Assembly: GCF_016808335.1 (NCBI RefSeq)
Contig: NC_053149.1
Location: 20,618,733 to 20,682,732, forward strand
From: Panicum virgatum
Lineage: Eukaryota; Streptophyta; Magnoliopsida; Poales; Poaceae
Direction of reading: 5' to 3'
DNA length: 64,000 nucleotides
This document shows positions 56,707 through 64,000 of the stretch, in pieces (position 1 is the first letter of the stretch; every line of letters starts with the position of its first letter). The position numbers and the translations under genes are program-made. A model generated the notes under the pieces. That model was given only the letters and a program-made list of their open reading frames with translations. It had not been told where the DNA came from and ran no database searches.

Positions 56707-58198
56707 GTCAAAGCACCAGGCCAAGTAGGACCTGATCCTCTCGCGCGAGCGCACAAGGCCTGATTCCTTTCCAGCCGCGGCTCCCGCAAGTGCCCCAACA
56801 TTGAGCGGCGGAGAACGACGCACAAGTGCACAACCGCGTCTCGGCCTCGGCGGGTTTCCTCCTAGCTTCCAACACGCCTCGATCCAGATCCAGTCCAAGC
56901 ATTCCCTTCCAGTCTCCCCTCGAGACTATTCATTCCATTCGCCCGCCCGCCGCCTCGTCCTTGTCCTCGACTCCCTCGTCGTCCTCGCGCGTCCGCCGCA
57001 TTGTCTCCAAACTCAACCGTCGTCCTCGCTCGTCGGCCATTTGGGGTGCTCTCCTTCGTTCCCAGGTGAGGAACCTCTAGCTTCGCGCTTCTCTACTTCC
57101 AATCCGCTAGTTCATCGCTGTTTTTATCCGTTGCGCATGTATCTGTCCAAAACTGCAGGAGGCAACGTCTATGGTGGCGGGATCGCTTGTGGAGTTGCGG
57201 CCCTGTACTCCTACTCATACTTGCAGGGTTAGCTTGATGCCCTGATAAGCTACCCGTGCTTAGTCGGTTCCCAACGGCAAGCCTGTACAAAATTCGCATG
57301 CTCTGGATCTGTTCCTGCCATGCTCTTCCCTTTGTTTGTTGCTTGAAGGTGGAGAGAAGTTGAATTCCGAGTATCTCTTCCTGTGGTGGATGTTCCACTC
57401 TGTTTGCTGCGTTATGTGGATCACTCGATAGCAAAATTTCCCCCAAAAAAATTGAGGATGCATTTGGATCCCCGAAAACTGCATCAAGTCTGCCCCAGGG
57501 CAATCATAGTCCGACAATCCCCTTTGACCCAACCCCTGTCCCTGGGCGTGGTGGACCACTTGATATCATTCTTTCCTCTAAGGAAATTTGGCAGTGTGGT
57601 GCATCTGGATCACCCTCCGCTAAGTCTACCCTCCCTGGTCATGCGGTCTTAGTCTGATTGTTGTCTTTGACCGAATTCGGAAATGGGTTGTATTGAACTA
57701 GGATATGCCCAGTACGCAGAACCTTGGTCTGCACCACATAATTTTTGTTTGAAAGGCTGTACCCATAATTAAGAGAAAGAGAATCATTGTGTCATTTAGC
57801 AAAGGAAGCTGCTTTAGATATCAAGTGGTTGATATGCTCTCCAAGCTTGCATTTAGTTTTTCATATGAACAATATTGGCTTGGGAGGTGCTATGAGGTTA
57901 CAAGTGAATATATACTTTAGTTTAAGACACTGTTCATGATATATATCTTTTTTGAAAAAAAGCTAGTGTTTTCTTGTGCTAGTGGTAGCTAGCACTTGTA
58001 TTTACAGAGCAAAATGAAAATATGGTGTCCAAAGTTGATCTTGTTGAGAACTATGTTTCATGATTGAATCATCTTTCCTTAATCATTTAGATTTATTGAT
58101 GGTCTTTTTCTACTTTAATGTAGTATGGTAGCTGAAATTTCAAACTGACACTGAAACAAAGTATGAACTTGCCTTGGCCACATCTGAATTCTAAAGTA
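56707..58198 (+). repeat. right arm of the 3-kb imperfect palindrome
   Basis: Inverted copy of the left arm. It carries the same GC-rich block (56740-57080), the 31-codon ORF (57137-57232) and the intron-like AT-rich region with caagcttgcatttagttttt. It ends at about 58198, where sequence switches within a few bases to hAT transposase coding sequence on the minus strand. The right copy therefore has a promoter-like region but no downstream coding exon of the 63-aa gene. Confidence 0.88.
57137..57232 (+). CDS. 31-codon ORF in the right palindrome arm
   Basis: ATG at 57137 to TAG encodes MYLSKTAGGNVYGGGIACG then VAALYSYSYLQG. It is the counterpart of 56181-56276 and has stayed open with the same ends despite about 10% divergence of the arms. 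The context is otherwise the same. It may be translated, or open by chance and short age. Confidence 0.35.
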   Translation: MYLSKTAGGNVYGGGIACGVAALYSYSYLQG

Positions 58199-58545
58199 TG
58201 GTCGGCTGTCAAACTAAGATGGGATTTCAACTTTGAGAACTGGTCACTCAACATAAGCTTCTCCTCTTCATACAACAGAAGGCAATCTGCCCGCACACTT
58301 TGCCAACCAACTACTCTGAACGATGGCTGGCAATAATTTATCATTTCTTTCCAAGCGGGATCTTCAGCTTTTCGAAACGCAATCTCCACAATAATGAAGT
58401 ACTTTGCTATTAGGCCTCGGAAGACTACAGGATCGAAGATGAGCTGGTCTCCATCGTTAGGCTTCGACTTCAAGGTTGCTAAGAACCTATCCCTATCTTC
58501 TTGTGTAATCTGAGGGCAGTGGTATCTAATGTGCCTATTTAGGTG
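58199..58545 (-). pseudogene. outer hAT transposase, second fragment
   Basis: Minus-strand coding sequence reads HLNRHIRYHCPQITQEDRDR, then IFDPVVFRGLIAKYFIIVEI, AFRKAEDPAWKEMINYCQPS and FRVVGWQSVRADCLLLYEEE. This is the end of the BED zinc finger (His residues of HLNRH) followed by the N-terminal helical part of an Ac-like hAT transposase. It is cut at 58545 by the inner hAT element and at about 58199 by the palindrome. The catalytic RNase H-like domain is absent. Confidence 0.78.
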
Positions 58546-58560
58546 AATGTTTTTGAGGCG

Positions 58561-59553
58561 TCGCCTAGGCGACAAGGCGTAGTAGAGGGTCTAGGCATCG
58601 GGGTCGCCACGACTTCACCCTGTATGGCGTCCGCCTCAAAGGTTTAGGCGTCGCCTAGGCGCGAATGGCGTCGGGCGGATGCCAAATACGAGTGGGGGCG
58701 GTAAATCGAGCACTGAGTGGGGGCGCTGGCGTGGAAAGTCGACCCCGCGTTCACGCCAGAACGAAATCTGGCGGGAATCAACCACAAAGCGCAGTAAATC
58801 TCTTGCCCGGAGGCATTAACCGCGGGTGTGGGCAGATTCACGAAGGGAGAGAGGGAGTGGGAGAGGGAGAGGGAGAGGAATAGAGAAGCCAGAGACGGGA
58901 ACTCACGGCGGCGGCGTTTTTCCATCTCCGCTTGCCGCTCTGTTCGAGTTCATCGGCCGCCCGCATCTCTCGCCAGTCCGCACCTGCTCCTGCCCGTCCG
59001 CACCTACAGCTCCTGCACATTAGGCCCTGCTCGCCCTTCTCCCTCGACCGGCCGGACCTGCAGTCGTCGGCCATCCGCACCTGTTCTCCTACCTCCATCG
59101 CCCGTCCGCCTGGTACGTTCCCTGCCACCTCTGTTCCTAGGCACTCTGTGCTGCTTTGAGTATTGTATGCACATCCCTTTGCAGGTGTGTACTCTGTGCT
59201 GACTATTGTATGCCTTGTGCCCTGCTTTTGATCTGATGATTATTGTATGCCTCGTGCTCTGCTTTTGCTCTGAATATTGTATGCCTCCTGCTCTGTTTTT
59301 TACTAATGCTGCGTGTCCTTTGCTTTGAATAATGTATGCTTGTGTTTGTATGCCTCCTGCTCTGCTTTTAGTATAATATCTGTCAGAGTCTGCTTGTGTT
59401 CTATCTTTAGTGTACACACTTTCACAGAACACAAAGCAGAAGGCACTTGCTTTGATTACTATGTTTCTTACTGATTACTCGTGCTACCTTAGCTGTGCAA
59501 ATAGTTGCCCTTTTCCTAATGCTCTCGATTTCTTTTATGTAGCATCCAACAAC
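58561..59553 (+). promoter_or_regulatory. 5' region of the inner hAT transposase gene
   Basis: The first part is GC-rich with repeats of ggcgtcgcctaggcg and gggggcg. A purine run gagagggagtgggagaggga is at 58848-58870. A GC-rich exon-like block (58900-59150) is followed by a T/G-rich intron-like section. Within the latter, gcctcctgctctg/gcctcgtgctctgc is repeated every 50-60 bp (59245-59370), a short imperfect tandem repeat. An acceptor-like tttcttttatgtag precedes the ATG at 59554 by 11 bases. Confidence 0.5.
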
Positions 59554-60785
59554 ATGGCAAGCTCAACTCAACCACATGATTATGATCCCAAGACTGATCC
59601 AGCAAGGAAAGCGAAGTCCAATGATCCTGGTTGGAAATATGTCTACTGGAAGGACCCTGCTAGGAAAGATTGGGTGACATATATCCTGTGTGGAAATGAG
59701 GCTTCAGGAGGCATAAAGAGGTTCAAGCAGCATTTGGCTGGTGGATATGGAGATACTGTCCTTTGCCCAAAAGTTAGCACTGAAATCAGGAAAAAGATGG
59801 AAGCTTACTTGCAAAAGAATAGAAGGCCTTTGTATTTGGATGGTATTGAGGAGGATGGAGAACCGGAAGATGAAGTTGTGGAGCTGTCAGCAGTAGATGC
59901 ACAAGCAGCAGCAGATGCAACACGAAAAGTGGCTGCAAAAAAACTAGCAGATGCAACACGAAAAGTGGCTGCAAAAAAACTAAGTTCTGGGACAGCCACC
60001 AAGAGAAGGCATGCTATCTATCAATTCAAGGCTTCAGCACCTAGCAATGTCAATTCAACACCAAAGGCGACAGTCAGTTGTTGCTATGATTAGAAAAACA
60101 CCTGAACAGGTAGTAGATCAAAGGCGTGCAAAGGGCTTTCAACCCACCATTGAGTCCGTCACAAAGACCAAGGAGGAGAAGCAATATGTGGATATGCAAT
60201 GGGCACTATGGTTCATGGAGTGTGGTGTCGCCTTTAATGCAGCAAATTCAAGGCAATTTGAACTTGCTTGTGAGGCAACAGCCCAATATGGTTCAGGGTA
60301 CAAGCCTCCAACTAACCAGCAGCTTGGTGAACCTTTGCTTCAAGAATGTGTTAAGGTGACAAGTGCCATGAGGAAGGACCATGAGCAGGCCTGGAAGCAA
60401 TATGGTTGTACACTAATGTCAGATGGATGGACTGACATGAGAGGGCGCCACTTGATTAATTTCCTTGTGAACAGCCCTGAGGGAACGTACTTTTTGGAGT
60501 CAGTTGATGCATCAAGTGAAGTTCATAGTGCAACAATGTTAGCTGAGTTGTTACAGGAGAAGATTGAGGGCAATGTTGTTCAAGTTGTCACTGACAATGG
60601 CACTAACTACAAGGCTGCTTGTAAGATTTTGATGGATAGGATTCCCACACTGTTTTGGAGTCCATGTGTTGCGCATTGCTTGGATCTGCTGTTGGAAGAA
60701 ATTGAGAACTTGAAGGCATTTAAGAAACCTATTGCACGTGCTAGACGTGTCACCACATTCATATATAGGCATGGGAGGCTTCTTA

Positions 60786-61127
60786 GGGGCTGTTTGTTTC
60801 CCCTCACTTTTTCTTAGCCCCCGTCACATCAAAAAGAATCTTATCATTTAGTAGTATCAAATAAAATTTGTTTATGAAACTTTTTTGACAGAGTGCTAAT
60901 TCGCGAGACGGATCAAATGAGCCTAATTAATCCATAATTTACTACAGTGATGCTACAGTAACCATTCGCTAACCATGGATTACATACCTCATTAGTTTAG
61001 TCTCGCAGTTTAGCCCCAAGATTCTGGAATTAGTTTTGTAATTAGACATCATTTAATACTTCTAAATACTAAGATTTTCTTTGATGTGATATAGTCTGAA
61101 GTTTAGCCCCTGGAACCAAACAACCCC
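60786..61127. mobile_element. Tourist-like MITE inside the hAT transposase
   Basis: 342 bp with inverted ends ggggctgtttg and caaacaacccc and a TTA target-site duplication on both sides (60783-60785 and 61128-61130). This is the signature of PIF/Harbinger MITEs. The interior is AT-rich, with the gcgagacggatcaaatgagcc / aattaatccataattta signature shared with 46190-46461. It lies in the coding frame right after GRLL, so it disrupts the reading frame. Confidence 0.92.
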
Positions 61128-61240
61128 TTAGTGCAATAAGGGCTCAAACAGGTGGGACTGATCTTGTTAGGGCAGCAAAGATTCGATTTGCCACATCATT
61201 TCTGACATTGAAGAGTCTGTACAAGAACAAGGATGCCTTG

Positions 61241-61488
61241 AGATATTGTGCTATCTACTGAGTTTTGGAACTCAATAGAAGATTGCCTAAGAGCTTTAGC
61301 CCCACTCTTAATTGTTTTGAGGGCAGCAATGAGGGCTCAATGTTTGTTAGTGAAGCATGGACTGGGAACAACTTGTATACAACTACAGCAGGTCAACAAG
61401 TGCAAGATATTGTGCTATCTACTGAGTTTTGGAACTCAATAGAAGATTGCCTAAGAGCTTTAACCCCACTCTTAATTGTTTTGAGGGC
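61241..61488 (+). repeat. 84-bp internal duplication in the hAT transposase
   Basis: 61241-61324 and 61405-61488 are the same 84 bp with one mismatch (ttagcccc versus ttaacccc), offset by 164 bp. The second copy is in frame and encodes DIVLSTEFWNSIEDCLRALT. The first copy is out of frame and ends in a stop within a few codons, so the duplication is a damaging event. Confidence 0.9.
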
Positions 61489-62652
61489 TGTTGATGGTGA
61501 TGAGAAGCCTGCAATGCCAGAGGTCACAGCTCTAATGAATCATGCAAAAGAGAGGATAAAGCAAAGCTTCAATATATCAACTAAGCATGGCCTGCTCAAG
61601 AAAATCATGGAAATTATTGAGAGGCGTTGGGTGAACCAAATAGAGCATCCATTGGATAGGGCTGCACTATATTTGAACCCAGGAAAATTTTTTCCTCTTG
61701 TAAAACCTAATGATGATGCTACTATCGGGCAGCTAAGAGGTTGTTTTATTGAAGTGCTTGGAAGAATAATACCAGATGTGGAAGCACAAATGAAGATCAA
61801 TAGGCAAGCCATTGAGTATGAAGAGCAACGTGGAGATGTCTTCTCAAACAAAATGGCAATGGAAAGCTATGACAAAATGAGTCATCGTAAGTGTTGTTAA
61901 TCTAAGCTTGCAAATTTCAGTAACGTACTTGCATTCCAAACTCCTAATATGTGCTGTACTTTTCGTCCAGTTGATTGGTGGCGTTCTTATGGTGGCCGAG
62001 CCATTGAACTACAAAGACTTGCTAAGCGTATAGTTAGTCTTTGTGCTTCATCATCTGGTTGTGAGAGATGCTGGAGTACCTTCAATCATGTGAGGATCCT
62101 TGTGATTAACAATTTTTATTTAGATGCATACAATCTGATTTTTTGTTTTGCTTCCCATCTGATTTTTTGTTTGTAGATGCATACAAAGAAAAGGAATAGG
62201 CTGCTGCACAAGAGATTGAATGATATTGTCTTTGTTTCATACAATCGGAAAATGAGAACAAGGTTTTAGCTTATGCGTGAAAGGCAGGCAAGAAATATGA
62301 CCCTTTGGTCATTGAGGAGTTCGATTGGGACAATGAATGGGCTGATTCATTGCATGTGCCCATTCCGAGTGCTCGATGGTCTGATGCTGTCGATGAGCTC
62401 ACATGGCAGCATGTTGATGAAGCCACCGGTGCATCAGAAGCACTGCGGGGTCGTAATCTTCCTAGGAGAGCTACTGCTACTCAATGTTATAGTCATTCAA
62501 GAAATGTTCCTGTTCCAGCTACTGAAGATGGAGAAGAGGAAGATGAAGACCCACATGATGATGCGGAAGTGAGCGATTGTGAAGATGGCAATGTTCCTGC
62601 TACTGAAGAAGACAAGGCTGGTGATCCTGATGAGTTTGATGATGGATTTTGA

Positions 62653-63185
62653 GTGTTGATTGCTTAAACAGATATTTGCACTCCTGCTGATGGATTCTTT
62701 TGTGTCCTGCACACTTGCTGTACTTCTGTCTTGTCCTGCACTCCTGTTGTATGGCTTTGGTGTAGTTGACTTAATTAGTATGCTCTAGAGTTCAGTACTT
62801 CAGTCTAAGCTTGTGGACTATTTGAGTTGAGACAGACTATGATGTCATTTGTCATGCTCATGCATGAACTAATGCTTGCTAATTTGTTATCTTGCCTCTT
62901 GTGTATTGTTTCCTATTTAATTCTCAACAACTGATAACCTGTTTGATTGCTGAATTCTGTAATTGTCATGCAGTTTCCTTCAAGGGGGAAGGATGCTACA
63001 TGGGAGAAGAGCTTTTGGAAAGGAAAGGAAGGAACCTGGGCTCAAGAATTGGCAACAAACGAGGTATGTATGTGCTGCAATAGTATATAAAATTCTAGCT
63101 TACAATGCCTAAGCAATGCGTGTATGGCGTCTGCCACAAATGCCTACGCGTTGTGAAGGGGGTCAGGCGCGGCGCCTCGCCGCGG
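62653..63185 (+). other. 3' flank of the inner hAT gene
   Basis: T-rich 3' untranslated-type sequence with tcctgcactcctg repeats (62677-62750), then a short stretch with gtatgtatgtgctgcaa. The end carries gtgtatggcgtctgcc and ctacgcgttgtgaaggggg, reminiscent of the left end's gtatggcgtccgcc, so it is part of the subterminal region. Confidence 0.5.
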
Positions 63186-63200
63186 CGCCTCAAAAACATT

Positions 63201-63446
63201 GCCAAAGACCAAAGATAATTGAGTCCTACAGTATTTGCAGAGTGCCTTTTCTATTCCATCTACTACTTCTGACTCTATGTGTTCCCAAACTCTAGCTCTT
63301 TTTTTGGATGACCGACTTGACTGGTCAGTTGACATAGACTCATGACTCTCTCCAACAAGTTCTGGAACAGCTGAAACCCCTTCCATTTCTAGCCAGTAAT
63401 GGTACTGCAAGAAGCCATCAAAAAATAAAGGTTGCAGTACATACAA
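63201..63446 (-). pseudogene. outer hAT transposase, first fragment (BED finger)
   Basis: Minus-strand frame encodes ELVGESHESMSTDQSSRSSK then KRARVWEHIESEVVDGIEKA and LCKYCRTQLS. W..H, then C-x2-C, is the first half of a BED-type zinc finger. Its partner His residues are in the other fragment at 58199-58545. The two pieces together give the N-terminal DNA-binding part of an Ac-like transposase, separated by the inner element. Confidence 0.78.
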
Positions 63447-63510
63447 CTCTACTAGTATATATTCAAATCAGAAAAAACTAAGCTACTGTATAGCAGTAAA
63501 AGATGCTACA
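63447..63510. other. short flank, nothing recognised
   Basis: AT-rich, likely the 5' flank or intron of the outer transposase on the minus strand. No motif is identified. Confidence 0.35.
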
Positions 63511-63612
63511 AGTAAAATCAAGCTTGTGGGGGCAAAGAAGCAAGAACATAGCCATGAACTGAGTAAAATCAAGCTTGTGGGGGTAAAGGAGCAAGAATAT
63601 AGCCATGAACTG
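63511..63612. repeat. 51-bp tandem duplication
   Basis: agtaaaatcaagcttgtggg begins at 63511 and again at 63562, and the two 51-bp units differ at a few bases. Only two copies are present. Confidence 0.9.
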
Positions 63613-64000
63613 AGTACCCTATGCTACCCTGCAGCATATAATTGAAACTTAGCTATTATAATTCCCAGGGAAAAGCAATAATTTCATTATCCAAGTTGCA
63701 AACGAACTGAAAACTAGTGGTTAGAAAAGAAAATCATCACTCGTGCAGTGACAGAATTATCTTTCACGTAGAAAGATAAGGACAACAGGAGGCTTCCTCT
63801 CATGATCTTTATCTACTTCAGAAGACAAATAACTTTGTTTTAACTAAAGTATCCGTTTAGATCTCTGTCATTTGCAGAAAACCATTAGGAAATGAAAGTA
63901 ACATAACTGTGAACAATGAGGAACAAGGGTTTGCTATTCAGCATCGATAGATCAGGCAAGATGAAGAGGTTTGCTGTGCGGCGAGGTGTCCAGAGCAAAA
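63613..64000. other. right flank, nothing recognised
   Basis: AT-rich intergenic sequence without coding frames or a recognisable element. It ends in a short GC-richer stretch (gtgcggcgaggtgtccagag) at the window edge that could start another feature. Confidence 0.4.

Larger units (their letters stand above)
59554..62652 (+). pseudogene. inner hAT transposase (BED finger, DUF659, hAT dimerisation)
   Basis: ATG 59554 starts MASSTQPHDYDPKTDPARKA. A BED-like finger follows (WVTYILCGNEASGGIKRFKQ, HLAGGYGDTVLCPKV), with Asn replacing the expected second Cys. A 13-residue ADATRKVAAKKL repeat, nearly duplicated, is at 59911-59985. After a frameshift near 60085 the DUF659-type core reads GCTLMSDGWTDMRGRHLINF and VVTDNGTNYKAACKILMDRI, then CVAHCLDLLLEEI. 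A MITE interrupts it at 60786. An 84-bp duplication shifts the frame at 61241. The dimerisation domain has WWRSYGGRAIELQRLAKRIV and SSSGCERCWSTFNHV, split by introns (61889-61970, about 62093-62177). A TAG near 62266 and an acidic tail end it. Confidence 0.88.
58546..63200 (+). mobile_element. inner hAT-like DNA transposon
   Basis: Ends are perfect 15-bp inverted repeats: aatgtttttgaggcg (58546-58560) and cgcctcaaaaacatt (63186-63200). Next to them lie clusters of ggcgtcgcctaggcg / gcggcgcctcgccgcg palindromes, as in other plant hAT subterminal regions. The element contains one plus-strand transposase gene with introns. It interrupts the BED finger of the outer transposase. I could not find an 8-bp duplication at the joints (tttaggtg on the left, gccaaaga on the right), so the precise ends or the flanks have changed. 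Confidence 0.75.

Noticed and set aside
58546..58680. Rho-independent terminator-like hairpins (ggcgtcgcctaggcg)
   Set aside because: They are subterminal palindromes of a hAT element in a plant genome and occur at both element ends.

Overview
The window is plant nuclear DNA, almost certainly from a grass (probably a panicoid). The evidence is SIRE-type Ty1/copia and Tat-type Ty3/gypsy retrotransposons with grass-style accessory ORFs, long Tekay-like LTRs, Tourist and hAT MITEs, spliced low-copy gene fragments, GC-rich first exons and AT-rich introns. There is no bacterial, organellar, CRISPR, rRNA or tRNA signature. Most of the DNA is nested and decayed transposons; real host genes are few and mostly broken.

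Region 1 (1-35 kb) is a nest of Tat elements. A gag remnant (about 0.7-1.9 kb), 121-bp tandem repeats and an antisense accessory ORF (7.6-10.35 kb) form a plus-strand element, called B here. B's accessory ORF is cut by the 3' LTR (10351-10766) of a minus-strand element, C. Behind C's LTR and polypurine tract lie 108- and 73-bp repeats and then about 57 copies of a 74-bp repeat, each carrying a short hairpin (about 12.46-35.03 kb). That array is split by a solo LTR (13367-17289, TSD gtagg) and by a complete Tat element, A (19055-33462, TSD caacg/caatg). A has both LTRs, a primer-binding site, decayed gag-pol and an antisense accessory ORF, and is itself split by another solo LTR (25478-29887, TSD gggta). 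A third solo LTR (2713-6615, TSD actcc) sits in B. The three solo LTRs have 5-bp duplications and landed in tandem repeats.

Region 2 (35-46 kb): a Werner-type 3'-5' exonuclease gene on the minus strand (45285-45960) is broken by a fourth Tekay-like LTR, which in turn contains a 5'-truncated SIRE copia element (about 35.92-44.77 kb) with pol, an envelope-like ORF interrupted by five in-frame stops, a polypurine tract and a 1.69-kb 3' LTR.

Region 3 (46-54 kb) is low-copy intergenic DNA with a chromovirus integrase scrap, a hAT MITE with an 8-bp TSD (48929-49449), two exons of a nucleosome assembly protein 1-like gene (minus, 50919-51178) and a small GC-rich broken ORF.

Region 4 (54-64 kb): a 63-aa single-span membrane protein gene (54252-54443, minus) has its likely promoter, 5' exon and first intron duplicated as a roughly 3-kb imperfect palindrome (55254-58198, 34-bp spacer). 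The right arm ends inside a minus-strand hAT transposase gene. That gene is split by a second, plus-strand hAT element (58546-63200), whose own transposase is split by a Tourist MITE (60786-61127, TSD TTA) and damaged by an 84-bp internal duplication.

Apart from the 63-aa gene, and possibly a 31-codon ORF in the palindrome arms, I see no intact host protein gene. The window is mainly a record of successive insertions.
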